The position numbers and the translations under genes are program-made. Positions 33,553 to 42,482 of a stretch of 64,000 bases of DNA are shown piece after piece (position 1 is the first letter of the stretch; each line of letters begins with the position of its first letter). Source of the DNA: UBA7672 sp965279205 (GTDB lineage Bacteria > Pseudomonadota > Alphaproteobacteria > Caulobacterales > Hyphomonadaceae); assembly GCA_965279205.1 (NCBI GenBank), contig OZ257144.1, forward strand, positions 2,852,001-2,916,000, in the 5' to 3' direction. Below the pieces are notes generated by a model that saw nothing but the letters and a program-made list of their open reading frames with translations, ran no database searches and was not told the DNA's origin.

Positions 33553-34896
33553 TCAAGCCTGACGGCAGGTATTGGGCGCTGTTCGGCCGTTCGGAAACCC
33601 CACGAACAGCGCCCTGGTGAAGCGGCAGGCGATGTCGGGTTCGGCGGATATCTTGAGGGCGCGGACGTCGGAGGAGATGTTGATGGCGGCGTGGAGCATT
33701 GCGCCTGCAACGACGGCGTCGACCGCGCGGGCCGAGCCGTCGGCGATGGCATCCGAGATCATCGCACTAAACTGGCGGCTGACGCGATAGGAGCGGCCGA
33801 GGATCTCGACCTGGTGTTCGGGCGGCATGGAGGAGAGGACCGACGTGCGCAGCAGCGGTCCGTCGGGGCCGAGCTGGAAGCGTATCAGAGCTGCCACTGC
33901 AGCGACGAGCCTGTGCCCTTCACTGCCCGCGACTTCCCTGGCGCGGCGCTGGGCGTCGCGCACGATGCTGAAGCTGCGGCGGAAGCAGGCGGCGACCAGG
34001 TCGTCCTTCGCTTCGTTGTGATGGTAGAAGGCGCCCTTGGTGAGATTGAGGCTGGCGGAAATGCGATCGACCGACGCGCCGCGATAGCCGTGCGCGTTGA
34101 TCTGGCGCGTGGCCGCGGTGAGGAAGTTTTCCTTGAAGGTGTCCGATCGAGCCGGCGTGGTGATCAGGTTGAGTTCGGCTTCCTCAGTCCACACCATGTC
34201 GGGGGCAATGCCGTTGACGACGATGTCGGTCATGCGCTGGGCGAGACGTGGGAAATCGTCGAGATCAAAATCGCCGAGCCATGCATTGGCCCAGAACAGC
34301 TGTTCGAGAAGCGCAAGCGCGCGGATGGAGCGATCGGTCTTGTCAGCAAGCTCGGCGCATTCGAACAGGGCGCGTACGCGGCGGAACATCTGCTTGTAGC
34401 CCTTGGCGACATGATCACGATGTTCGCCTTCGAGAGCGCGAATGGCGCTGAACGAAGCGAGCGGTACTGCCTCGCCCTGGCGGACCAGCGCGTCGCGCGC
34501 GACGAAGAGATCGATGAAGCGGGCGATGCGGCGGCGAGCATCTGGCTCGCGCTCGGCCTGGCCGAGGAGATCGTCGAAGATCGCGTACCCGGATTCAAGA
34601 CAGGCGACGGCCAGCTCTTCCTTGCGGGGGAAGTAGTAGGTGACGCCGGTGGCCTTGAGCCCGATCAGCTCAGCAACTGCGGTAAGCCGCATGCCCTTGA
34701 AGCCATGACCGTTAAGAACGGGGATCGCAGCAGCAATGATATCGGCCCGCCGCCGTTCGAATCGGTCAGCGGCAGCGCCGGGCGCACCGTCTCGGCCGGG
34801 GCCATCCGGCGCGGCAACAAGGGTTTTTGGGCTCAACACAGGCTGGCGTCCTCGATCCCCGGCAATCAGGAATGGCCCAGAGAATAACGATTTCAT
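33553..34896 (-). CDS. Tandem double TetR-family regulator
   Basis: 447 residues from the ATG at 34896; a TTG start at 34986 would add 30. Two complete TetR modules in one chain. The first HTH is AVAELIGLKATGVTYYFPRKEEL (~90), the second DRISASLNLTKGAFYHHNEAKDDL (~285), each followed by a ~140-residue helical ligand-binding-like region. TetR proteins normally dimerise with one HTH each, so this polypeptide may act as an internal pseudo-dimer. Such fused forms occur in alphaproteobacteria. Targets unknown; the divergent neighbour is the 79-residue gene at 35008. Confidence 0.85.
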   Translation of the reverse strand: MKSLFSGPFLIAGDRGRQPVLSPKTLVAAPDGPGRDGAPGAAADRFERRRADIIAAAIPVLNGHGFKGMRLTAVAELIGLKATGVTYYFPRKEELAVACLESGYAIFDDLLGQAEREPDARRRIARFIDLFVARDALVRQGEAVPLASFSAIRALEGEHRDHVAKGYKQMFRRVRALFECAELADKTDRSIRALALLEQLFWANAWLGDFDLDDFPRLAQRMTDIVVNGIAPDMVWTEEAELNLITTPARSDTFKENFLTAATRQINAHGYRGASVDRISASLNLTKGAFYHHNEAKDDLVAACFRRSFSIVRDAQRRAREVAGSEGHRLVAAVAALIRFQLGPDGPLLRTSVLSSMPPEHQVEILGRSYRVSRQFSAMISDAIADGSARAVDAVVAGAMLHAAINISSDVRALKISAEPDIACRFTRALFVGFPNGRTAPNTCRQA

Positions 34897-35007
34897 GCTC
34901 GCGGCAATCAACCTCGGCGGGAAGTTTCGCCAACCTGAATCCACGATTAACGAAAAAGTCAGCTTGTTGGCGTGAGCCTTGGGCAATGGTTCGAGGAACC
35001 ATCAGGG

Positions 35008-35247
35008 ATGAACCCCATGACTGCCTATGAGCAGCTTGCCAGGCGCTACTGCTCCCTTCTCGGGGAGGACGCCGACGATCGCATAGACGGCGTGCCCGTC
35101 TGGCGGATCGCCATGGCTGATCTCGAAGCCGCCATGAATGCGCTGGACACGTTTGGGCTGGATATCCGGACCACTTTCCACGAAATCGCCGAGACCACGG
35201 ATACGCCAAAGCCCAAGGGCCTGCGTTTCCTGCGCCGGGTCGCCTAG
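35008..35247 (+). CDS. Hypothetical small protein, 79 residues
   Basis: The ATG at 35008 has GAGGA about ten bases upstream; a second ATG is at 35017 and a GTG at 34972. Soluble sequence MNPMTAYEQLARRYCSLLGE, then IDGVPVWRIAMADLEAAMNAL and a basic C-terminus. No family recognised. Its stop overlaps the convergent RyR-domain gene by four bases. Confidence 0.5.
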   Translation: MNPMTAYEQLARRYCSLLGEDADDRIDGVPVWRIAMADLEAAMNALDTFGLDIRTTFHEIAETTDTPKPKGLRFLRRVA

Positions 35248-37145
35248 CGCCTGCGCTTCCGCCCAGACTTGGCGCCCTCCTCAAGCAACAGTCGCGTCGT
35301 GTAGATGACCGCGTAGTCCTTGCGGACTGACTTGCCCGTGAGCGCCTTGAACGGAACGAGATCTGTGCGGCGGCGGGTGTAGTTGTCGCGCTTGTCGCCG
35401 AGCCGCCAGCCGTCGAGATACTTGTCCAGCATCCAGCGGCGGTGCTCGAGCTCGGCCAGCATCTTCATGAGATCGCCGTCCTGCTCGGGAAGCCGGTCGG
35501 CTGCAGGCGGCAGGTCATGCGTGCGCCAGCCGCCCTTCTGGTCGTTGAGCCAGCCTTCGAGATTGTAGCCCGACGCAAATGCCTTGGCGCGGACGTGGGC
35601 GGCGGCGCGGCGGTTTGAAACGCGAAGCTGGTCCTGCAGAACTTTCCAGGGTTCGGGCTTGGGCAGAAGAGCATTGGGATCTTCGTTCTTGGCTTCTTCC
35701 GCCGCGAGACGTTCGTAGGATTCGTGGAAGCGTTTCGCCTGGCCGTCATAGTCGGGTTCGAGCAGGCCGGCGCCGTCGAAGGCTTCAGGCCAGGAGCCGA
35801 ACGAGACGACACGCAGGTCGCAGAGACGGCTTTCCTGCTCGGCGAGCTTTTCGGCAGTCATGCGATCGTCGGAGGTTTCTCCTTCGCCTGCCCGGCCGGA
35901 TCCCTGACGCACGGAAGGAAGACCGGCGCCGTGTTGCGCACAGATGAAGATCGGACTGCGGAAAAGCCCTTCCTGTGCGGCGATGGCGCGGATGGCCAGG
36001 GCCATGCCCAGCGGGCGGTGATCGTCATCGATCGCGACATAGACGACGCTGATCGTCGCCTCGGCGTTGCGCTTGCGGATGGCCTCGAAAAGCTCGGGGT
36101 TGTTGAGGCGGAAGTCGCCTTCGATGAACTTGAAGTCAACGTGATTGTCGTCGTCTTCAGGTTTCGACGCTTCGGCGGAGCGCGGCTTGCAGAGGTCCGG
36201 ATGGCGGCTGCGGAAGTCCGTTTCAAGGCGCGAGGCGTAGGGGTCGATCACCGTGACCATCAACGCCTTGCCGGGGCACGCACTGGTGACGATGAACTCG
36301 CGTGCAAGCGACTGGCCAACCTGCCCGAAGCCGACAATCAGGATGTGGAGCTTCGGTGCGTCATATTTCTTCGCGAACAGGTAGGGCGGATGAGCCAGCA
36401 TCACGTGGCGAGCGGCGCCGCCCGCATAGGAGAACGGAACCAACCCCGCCTTTGGAATTTCACGGCTCAGCCTGTCGCGCATCCAGGGATCGGTGATGTG
36501 GGCGAGCACCTCGGCGCCTGGGCACCTGGCGGCGACCAGCTGTGCGGTCTGCCAGGTTTCAGCGTCGTCGCCCTCGTCGATGACGATCCGCTTCGCCATG
36601 CCTGCCCGCGACCTGTCGAGCTGGACCTTCAGATTGCCGCGACGCTCGAACGTGGCCATGCGAGCGGTGGTCGATGCACGCTCGGTCGCGAGATGGATGG
36701 CGCGGCGGCTCTTGAAGAGAAGGCTGTGGTTTGCAGCATACTCCGCGGCGGCGGGTCCTGCGCCGATGACGACATCATGACCCCAGGTCCAGAAGCGGAA
36801 CCACATCGCGTTGAGACGCGATCCGACAGCGTAGACCAGCAAGCGGACACCGAAGAGGATCGAGGCGATGACGCCGAAAGCGCGGGCGATCTCGAGCGCC
36901 TGTGCTCCGCCATTGGGGAACTTCTCGTAGTAGATGTCGGATAGCAGCAGGACCTTGATGGTGCGGATGCCGATGTCGATCCAGCGCATCCAGGGCAGTT
37001 CAGCTTCTGGCGCCTCGAACGTCCAGCCCCACCAGGCCAGCACGACAGCGACGATCCCACACGCCACTGCAAGCGCTGTGATCAGACCCAGCACAAAGGA
37101 TCTGCGGCCCGCCGGACTTCCGCTTACAATTTGCGTCTCGGCCAT
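35244..37145 (-). CDS. Membrane protein with two Rossmann domains and a C-terminal RyR-like domain
   Basis: 633 residues. Two N-terminal membrane helices (~17-41 and ~86-107). A first nucleotide-binding segment HDVVIGAGPAAAEYAAN at 123-139 and a second HILIVGFGQVGQSLARE at 267-283 resemble TrkA-N/RCK domains that bind NAD(H) and gate ion transport. The C-terminus (about 555-610) has ELEHRRWMLDKYLDGWRLG, then DLVPFKALTGKSVRKD, the pattern of the RyR repeat domain first described in ryanodine receptors and found in bacteria. A channel-like or ion-flux sensor is plausible; no pore signature is visible in two helices. Divergent from another RyR-like gene at 37285. Confidence 0.72.
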   Translation of the reverse strand: MAETQIVSGSPAGRRSFVLGLITALAVACGIVAVVLAWWGWTFEAPEAELPWMRWIDIGIRTIKVLLLSDIYYEKFPNGGAQALEIARAFGVIASILFGVRLLVYAVGSRLNAMWFRFWTWGHDVVIGAGPAAAEYAANHSLLFKSRRAIHLATERASTTARMATFERRGNLKVQLDRSRAGMAKRIVIDEGDDAETWQTAQLVAARCPGAEVLAHITDPWMRDRLSREIPKAGLVPFSYAGGAARHVMLAHPPYLFAKKYDAPKLHILIVGFGQVGQSLAREFIVTSACPGKALMVTVIDPYASRLETDFRSRHPDLCKPRSAEASKPEDDDNHVDFKFIEGDFRLNNPELFEAIRKRNAEATISVVYVAIDDDHRPLGMALAIRAIAAQEGLFRSPIFICAQHGAGLPSVRQGSGRAGEGETSDDRMTAEKLAEQESRLCDLRVVSFGSWPEAFDGAGLLEPDYDGQAKRFHESYERLAAEEAKNEDPNALLPKPEPWKVLQDQLRVSNRRAAAHVRAKAFASGYNLEGWLNDQKGGWRTHDLPPAADRLPEQDGDLMKMLAELEHRRWMLDKYLDGWRLGDKRDNYTRRRTDLVPFKALTGKSVRKDYAVIYTTRLLLEEGAKSGRKRRR

Positions 37146-37284
37146 GCCACGCTACTCCCGACCGAGTGCAGGCTAAGCTGCCCGGCGCCGAAGGCAAGCT
37201 GCACGGGACAGGCGCCGGACGGCTGTAAAGCCCTGATCCTGCGTGCTAACTGCGATTCCACAAATCGTATCGCGTGAGAGACGA

Positions 37285-37653
37285 ATGCCGAAACCTTCCG
37301 CCGACGCCATCGCGAAGATCGCCCAGGTCATGCACGAGAGCATGCGCGCCTGGCAAAAGGTCAATGGGCAGGACGTAGCGCCGCCATGGTCGAAGGCGCC
37401 GCAATGGATGCGGGACTCCTCGATCAATTCTGCGCTCTGGCGCATCGAAAATCCGACGGCCCCGGCGTCAGCCCAGCACGATCAGTGGCTCGCCCAGAAG
37501 AAGAGGGGTGGCTGGAAGCACGGCAAGGTGAAGGACGGCGTGAAGAAAACGCATCCGCTGATGGTGGCTTACAGAGCTCTGCCAGAGGTCGAGCGCCGCA
37601 AGGACGCGCTGGTCAACGCGGTCGTGACCGCGCTTGCGATGCCGATGAAATAG
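37285..37653 (+). CDS. Stand-alone RyR-like domain protein
   Basis: 122 residues from the ATG at 37285 (GAGAG four bases upstream). After a short helical lead (IAKIAQVMHESMRAWQKVNG) comes HDQWLAQKKRGGWKHGKVKD followed by KKTHPLMVAYRALPEVERRKD, which matches the RyR repeat layout (W...K..GW.yG...D...K.HP.lvpy..L....+.KD). No signal peptide. It is divergent from, and carries the same kind of domain as, the membrane protein at 35244-37145; 139 bases separate them. Confidence 0.68.
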   Translation: MPKPSADAIAKIAQVMHESMRAWQKVNGQDVAPPWSKAPQWMRDSSINSALWRIENPTAPASAQHDQWLAQKKRGGWKHGKVKDGVKKTHPLMVAYRALPEVERRKDALVNAVVTALAMPMK

Positions 37654-37660
37654 ATTGGCC

Positions 37661-38899
37661 TCAGCTGATCTTCCGGCCGCCGCTTTCGTTTGGGTTTTTC
37701 TGCGAGGCGTCGTTCGCCATGCGCTGGGCGTCGGCATCGCTGAAGCCGAGTTCCTTGAGCACCTCGACGGTATGCTGGCCGAGGATTGGCGGCTCGATGC
37801 GGATGTCGGCGGGCGTGCCGGCGAATTTCACCGGGTGTTCCATCGCGATGTAGGGGCCAACAGCCGGGTGCTGGCGTTCGTGGATGAAACCGGTCTCGCG
37901 CAGGTGCGGATCGTTCATCGCGTCGAGGATGGAGTTGCACTTCATCGACGGGATGTCGGCCTTCTTCAGCAGGTCGAGCCATTCGTCCGTGGTCTTGGTC
38001 AGCGCAACTTCGGCAACGAGTTCGTAGAGCACGTTGATGTTGGCCGTGCGCGCCTTGTAGGTGATGAAACGCTCGTCGGTCTTCATGATCTCCGGCCGGC
38101 CGCCGAGCTCGAAGAACAGCGACCATTGCTGGTCGGAGTAAGGCAGGATGCCGATATAGCCGTCCTTGGTCTGGTATGGCTTGCGATTGGGGCTGGAGGA
38201 CCGGGTGTAGGCGACCTGCGCCAGCGGTGGCACGAAGGTGTGACCGAACAGGTTCTCGACCATGTTGAAGGCGGTGAAGCTTTCGAACATCGGCGCTTCG
38301 ATGAACTGGCCCTTGCCGGAGTTCTGGCGTGCGAACAGCCCCGCCAGCGTGGCGTAGGCGGCATGGAGGCCCGAAACCTTGTCGGCCATCAGCGCGGGCA
38401 TGTAGCGCGGCGGGCCGCCTTCGCGGATCGCCAGCAGTTCTGCGACGCCGGAACCGGCCTGAATAAGATCGTCATAGGCCGGCTTTCCGGCATAGGGACC
38501 ATCGGCGCCGTAGCCTGCACAGTGCACGTAGACGATGTCCTCGCGCAGCTTCTTCATCTCGTCATAGCCGAGACCGAGGCGCACGAGCCCGTCCATGCGG
38601 ACGTTGGTGAAGAAGACGTCCGACTGCTTCACCAGGCGGCGGATGGCTTCCATTCCATCCGGCGTCTTGAGATCGAGCAGGATGGCGCGCTTGTTCCGGT
38701 TGAGGCCCATATAGATGGCGCCCATGCCGGGGGCCGGAGACGGTCCGGCATGGCGCATGATGTCGCCCGCCCCGTTCTCGACCTTGATGACATCCGCGCC
38801 CATGTCGCCGAGCAGCTGGGTGGCGTAGGGGCCGAGCACGACGGTCGACAGGTCGAGGATTTTCACGCCGCTAAGCGGGCCGGTCGAAGCCGTGGTCAC
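37661..38899 (-). CDS. Class III (CaiB/BaiF-type) CoA-transferase
   Basis: 412 residues from a GTG at 38899 with GGGGAGAG seven bases upstream; the frame opens further upstream without a ribosome site. Family landmarks are LSGVKILDLSTVVLGPYATQLLGDMGADVIKVE, LNRNKRAILLDLKTPDG, and DVFFTNVRMDGLVRLGLGYDEM, with the catalytic Asp region in AYDDLIQAGSG. It transfers CoA between carboxylic acids via an aspartyl-CoA intermediate. The specific acid is unknown (carnitine, oxalate, formate and aromatic acids occur in the family). Single gene, convergent with the RyR-like gene. Confidence 0.9.
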   Translation of the reverse strand: MTTASTGPLSGVKILDLSTVVLGPYATQLLGDMGADVIKVENGAGDIMRHAGPSPAPGMGAIYMGLNRNKRAILLDLKTPDGMEAIRRLVKQSDVFFTNVRMDGLVRLGLGYDEMKKLREDIVYVHCAGYGADGPYAGKPAYDDLIQAGSGVAELLAIREGGPPRYMPALMADKVSGLHAAYATLAGLFARQNSGKGQFIEAPMFESFTAFNMVENLFGHTFVPPLAQVAYTRSSSPNRKPYQTKDGYIGILPYSDQQWSLFFELGGRPEIMKTDERFITYKARTANINVLYELVAEVALTKTTDEWLDLLKKADIPSMKCNSILDAMNDPHLRETGFIHERQHPAVGPYIAMEHPVKFAGTPADIRIEPPILGQHTVEVLKELGFSDADAQRMANDASQKNPNESGGRKIS

Positions 38900-39067
38900 G
38901 CGTTGTCTCTCCCCGGAAAAGGTCGGTCTGCTATCGGTCCCGGGGCTGCATTGCGCAAGCCTCACCGCCGCGAGGTCACGCCGCCTTGATGCCGCATTGG
39001 GTCGCTTAGCCCATGAATATGCGGCCATTTCGCCTGCCTGAACCTTCACCCTTGCTTTCATGACAAA

Positions 39068-39082
39068 CTAGAACCATTCTAG
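39068..39082 (+). promoter_or_regulatory. Irr-like operator in the irr leader
   Basis: CTAGAACCATTCTAG, a perfect 6-3-6 inverted repeat, ends six bases before the irr ATG. It matches the two boxes upstream of katG (42450 and 42483) and the published rhizobial Irr motif layout of AGAA-type arms around a short spacer. Position implies autoregulation that blocks promoter or ribosome access. Confidence 0.7.
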
Positions 39083-39088
39083 CGAACC

Positions 39089-39499
39089 ATGAACATCGTG
39101 ACTCGACTTCAATCAGCCGGCCTGCGCGCAACGCCCAAGCGGATTGCGATCGGCGGCCTGTTGTTCGACGGGATCGACCGCCATGTGACCGCCGACGACG
39201 TGGCGGGCATCGCCCGCAAGGCGGGCGTGCGGGTGTCGCTGGCGACGGTCTACAACACGCTGAACCAGTTCGTGTCGGCCGGCCTGATGAAGCGCATCAC
39301 GCTGGATACCGACCGTACCTATTTCGACACCAACGTGTCGGACCACCACCACCTGTTCTTCGAGGACAACGGCGTGCTGCACGACGTTCCGGGCGACAGC
39401 GTCCGCGTCGAAGGCCTGCCACCGATTCCGCCGGGCTCAAAAGTGCGCGCGGTGGAAGTGATCGTTCGCATGACAAGCGACAAAGTCGGACGGCGCTAG
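39089..39499 (+). CDS. irr: Irr-like Fur-family regulator
   Basis: 136 residues. Winged HTH with recognition helix VSLATVYNTLNQFVSAGL (~50-66), followed by DTNVSDHHHLFFED: the HHH at 86-88 is the haem-associated motif of rhizobial Irr, and PPGSKVRAVEVIVRM matches the C-terminal Irr strand. No CxxC zinc motifs of classical Fur/PerR. Irr represses or activates genes by haem/iron status in alphaproteobacteria. Boxes in its own leader and upstream of katG, 3.4 kb away, make iron- or peroxide-responsive control of katG likely. No Shine-Dalgarno is evident; the transcript may be leaderless. Confidence 0.85.
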   Translation: MNIVTRLQSAGLRATPKRIAIGGLLFDGIDRHVTADDVAGIARKAGVRVSLATVYNTLNQFVSAGLMKRITLDTDRTYFDTNVSDHHHLFFEDNGVLHDVPGDSVRVEGLPPIPPGSKVRAVEVIVRMTSDKVGRR

Positions 39500-39508
39500 G
39501 GGCTTACC

Positions 39509-40444
39509 TTAGTCCAGATCGAGCATTGCTTTCAGCGTAGCCGTCTCCAGATCGAAGGCTTCGGTGCCGGGCGAGACGAGTTCGACGTGGCCGGTGTTGA
39601 GCACGACGACGACATCCGCCTGATCGCCTGCGGCCCTGGCCTTGCGGGTGTAGTCAGTACCGAGGCGCGACGGCGCGATCTGATCGCTGTGGCCGTTGAT
39701 GCTGACCTGGCGGGTGTGAAGCGGCAGCATTTCGGCGGGCGAAGTATCCGAAAACACGTTGGCGCGCGTGGAGCTGATCGAGCCAGTGAGTTGGTCCATG
39801 ATGTCGGCAAGACAGCTGCGCTGTGTGACGGAGGCAGAGGCTTCGAGATCGGCAAGACCGCCGGAGTTGACGACGCCAGTGATCTTCAGCGGGTTGTCCA
39901 TGCGCAGCGGACTGCTGGCGGGAAGCTTGTGGCGCGCGGCGAGCCAGAGCGCGAGATGGCCCCCGGCCGAATGGCCGAACGCCGCTACCTTGTCGAGCTT
40001 GAGATTGTAGGTCGTCGCATTGTCGCGAAGCGCATCGGCGGCGTGAGCAACATCGAGGAAAGTGCCGGGATAGCCGCCGCCGGTTTCATCGACGCCGCGG
40101 TATTCTATGTTCCACACCGCCATGCCCTGCCTGCGCAAATCCTCGGCCGCCCAGTTCATCAGCGTGCGGTCAGCGATCGACTTCTGCCAGCAGCCACCAT
40201 GAACCATAAGCACGACCGGATACGGACCCGGCCCCTCGGGCAGCCAGAGATCGATAACATCCGTAGCGCCTGAGCCCCAGGTGATGGTGTGGGTGGGCGA
40301 GACCTTCGGGCGGCCGAGCAGATCATCCCAGGTCATGAGGCGTGTCATGGCGGTTGCCTGTTGAACTGCGGGCACGGCTGAGGTGCCCTGCGGCGTGCAG
40401 GCCGCGAAGCCGGCGAGAAGCGAGGCGAGAACGAGGGCGCGCAT
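39509..40444 (-). CDS. Lipoprotein alpha/beta hydrolase (carboxylesterase-like)
   Basis: 311 residues from the ATG at 40444, chosen because it begins a lipoprotein signal (MRALVLASLLAGFAAC). Landmarks: MVHGGCWQKS with the HGG oxyanion motif, nucleophile elbow AFGHSAGGHLALWLA, and a catalytic His in LNTGHVELVSPG. The sequence resembles kynurenine formamidase-like and acetylxylan-esterase-like hydrolases. Because kynureninase is encoded divergently next door, a formylkynurenine hydrolase role is conceivable, but export as a lipoprotein argues against it. Substrate unassigned. Confidence 0.82.
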   Translation of the reverse strand: MRALVLASLLAGFAACTPQGTSAVPAVQQATAMTRLMTWDDLLGRPKVSPTHTITWGSGATDVIDLWLPEGPGPYPVVLMVHGGCWQKSIADRTLMNWAAEDLRRQGMAVWNIEYRGVDETGGGYPGTFLDVAHAADALRDNATTYNLKLDKVAAFGHSAGGHLALWLAARHKLPASSPLRMDNPLKITGVVNSGGLADLEASASVTQRSCLADIMDQLTGSISSTRANVFSDTSPAEMLPLHTRQVSINGHSDQIAPSRLGTDYTRKARAAGDQADVVVVLNTGHVELVSPGTEAFDLETATLKAMLDLD

Positions 40445-40506
40445 ATCCTTTGAGTGGCGTGGAGGGCGAGGCATTGCAAGTAGCCAAGCGCTGGCTGAGA
40501 TAGCGC

Positions 40507-41736
40507 ATGGCCGGACCCAATACCCCCAAATCGCGCGCGGAAAGCGAGGCGCTGGATCGCGATGATCCGCTGGCTGGCGCGCGATTGGCGTTCGCACTGC
40601 CGGAGGGCGTGATCTATCTGGACGGACATTCGCTGGGACCCGCGACGCATTCGGCGCTGAAGCGTGTGCAGGAGACGGCTGGCAAGGCCTGGGCGGATGG
40701 CTTGATCCGGTCGTGGAATGACGCGGGGTGGATCGACCTGCCCGCCCGCACCGGCGCTCGCCTCGCAAAGCTGATCGGTGCACACGCGGACGAGGTGATC
40801 GTCACAGACAGCGTTTCGGTAAACCTGTTCAAGCTGGCGGCTGCGGCGATGCCAAGAGCAAAGACCGGGATTGTCATCGTCGAGGAGAGCGAATTTCCGA
40901 CGGACCAGTATATCGCCGAGGGAGTCGCCCGGCACGCCGGTGGCTGGATTCGCGTTGCACCCGGCAATGAGATCGAGGCGCTTGCCGAACTCGGCGGCAT
41001 ATTGATCAAGAGTGTCGTCAACTATCGGACTGGCCGGGTTGTCGATGTGGCCGAGTATGAGCGGATTGCTCGTGAGAGCAGCGGATGGATCATCTGGGAT
41101 TTGAGCCATGCGACGGGCGTGATCGATCTCCAGCTGAATGCCTGGGGCGCGCGGCTGGCGACCGGGTGCACATACAAATTCCTGAATGGCGGGCCCGGCG
41201 CGCCGGCCTTCGTCTATGCGCCGCGAGACATCGCCAATGATCTGCGATCTCCGATCTCGGGCTGGTTCGGACATGCCGATCCGTTTGCGTTCGTCTCTGA
41301 GTATGCGCCGAAGGATGGCGTCGCGCGGTTCGCTGCGGGAACGCCGGGAGTTCTGTCGCTGGTTGCGCTGGACGGGGCGCTGGATGCGTTCGACGGCGTT
41401 GAACTCAAGGCGCTGGCGGGCAAGGCACGCAAGCTGGGTGACCTGATCATCGCGCGCGCGACAGCCATGGGGCTGGAGTCGATCTCGCCAGCCGAGCCAG
41501 GACAGCGTGGTGGGCATGTCAGCCTGCTTCATCCGGAAGGTTATGCGGTCGTGCAGGCGCTGATCGCGCGCGGCATCATTCCGGATTTCCGCGCGCCGGA
41601 TGCTATGCGCTTTGGCGTATCGCCGCTGTTTGTCAGGTTTGTCGATGTGTGGGACGCGATGGACGCGCTGGCTTATGTGCTGGCGACGCGCGCGTGGGAC
41701 AGGCCGGAGTTCAAGCGGCGGGCGGCCGTGACCTAG
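40507..41736 (+). CDS. kynU: Kynureninase
   Basis: 409 residues, PLP fold type I. YLDGHSLGP near the N-terminus, SVSVNLFKLAAAAMP, ESEFPTDQYIAEG, WDLSHATGVIDL and TYKFLNGGPGAPAFVYAP with the Schiff-base Lys224 are kynureninase hallmarks; SGWFGHADPFAF completes the active site. It cleaves kynurenine to anthranilate and alanine. No tryptophan dioxygenase or 3-hydroxyanthranilate gene is nearby, so it may function in an incomplete local cluster. It overlaps the convergent DUF1080 gene by four bases. Confidence 0.93.
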   Translation: MAGPNTPKSRAESEALDRDDPLAGARLAFALPEGVIYLDGHSLGPATHSALKRVQETAGKAWADGLIRSWNDAGWIDLPARTGARLAKLIGAHADEVIVTDSVSVNLFKLAAAAMPRAKTGIVIVEESEFPTDQYIAEGVARHAGGWIRVAPGNEIEALAELGGILIKSVVNYRTGRVVDVAEYERIARESSGWIIWDLSHATGVIDLQLNAWGARLATGCTYKFLNGGPGAPAFVYAPRDIANDLRSPISGWFGHADPFAFVSEYAPKDGVARFAAGTPGVLSLVALDGALDAFDGVELKALAGKARKLGDLIIARATAMGLESISPAEPGQRGGHVSLLHPEGYAVVQALIARGIIPDFRAPDAMRFGVSPLFVRFVDVWDAMDALAYVLATRAWDRPEFKRRAAVT

Positions 41737-42305
41737 CCTAGCCGCTTCACCTGCACATTGCGGAATCTCACATCACCTGCGCCCCATTGCAGCGCGATGG
41801 GTCCGTTCGACAGCAGCGGACCATCGCTGTCGATGGTGATGACGCCGTTCATGACGACGAAGATGTGCGGACCGTCGGTGCGGATCTTTAGCGTGTTCCA
41901 CTTTCCACCGGCATCGACCTGCCCGAGCGGCTTGAAGAAGCCGGGCGCGCCGCCTGTGCGGCCGGACTGGTCGGGACGTTTGTCGAAGATGTTGATCTCG
42001 TAGCAGTTGGTCGCCGTGATGCTCGCGCGATCAGCGCAGCGGATGAAGACACCACTGTTGTGATCCTCGCTGACATAGACTTCGAGCGTGAGCTCGAAAT
42101 CACGATAGTCTTCCTTCGTCACGAGAAGGCTGGGCTGCGCGCCGCCGCTGTTCGCCTGCACAACACCACCAGCGTAGGTCCAGTTTGCGGTGTTGGTGAT
42201 TGCGAAGCCGTCGAGACCCTTGGCGAGAAGATCTGTCGAACCGCTTGAGGCGCAAGCCATAGCGAATAGCGCGGCGGCGCAGGCGAGGCGCAGGTTCGAA
42301 ATCAT
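41733..42305 (-). CDS. DUF1080 / 3-keto-disaccharide hydrolase-like lipoprotein
   Basis: 190 residues from the ATG at 42305, preceded by GGGGGAAG. Lipobox FAMAC. The beta-sandwich core carries DFELTLEVYVSEDHNSGVFIRC, CYEINIFDKRPDQSGRTGG and WNTLKIRTDGPHIFVVMNG, the standard DUF1080 pattern, ending with IALQWGAGDVRFRNVQVKRL. Family members are laminin-G-like sugar-binding proteins and some hydrolyse 3-keto-glycosides. Activity here is unproven. Confidence 0.85.
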   Translation of the reverse strand: MISNLRLACAAALFAMACASSGSTDLLAKGLDGFAITNTANWTYAGGVVQANSGGAQPSLLVTKEDYRDFELTLEVYVSEDHNSGVFIRCADRASITATNCYEINIFDKRPDQSGRTGGAPGFFKPLGQVDAGGKWNTLKIRTDGPHIFVVMNGVITIDSDGPLLSNGPIALQWGAGDVRFRNVQVKRLG

Positions 42306-42449
42306 CGGCTTCCCCCGGATTGGCGCGGTGACCAGACACCCGCGGTCGGCGCGGATCAATCCGCCGACTTTGGAAGGCCCTTGAAATCACGCCGTTTCCT
42401 CGCGACGCTCTTGATTTCTTCCTTGAAAAACAGAGATATGCACAGCCTT

Positions 42450-42464
42450 TTGGAACCATTCCAA
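42450..42464 (+). promoter_or_regulatory. Irr-like operator, distal katG box
   Basis: TTGGAACCATTCCAA is a perfect 6-3-6 inverted repeat 99 bases upstream of the katG ATG. Its core GAACCATTC is identical to the irr-leader box. Confidence 0.7.
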
Positions 42465-42482
42465 TTCGTGCTTGCCCTCATA

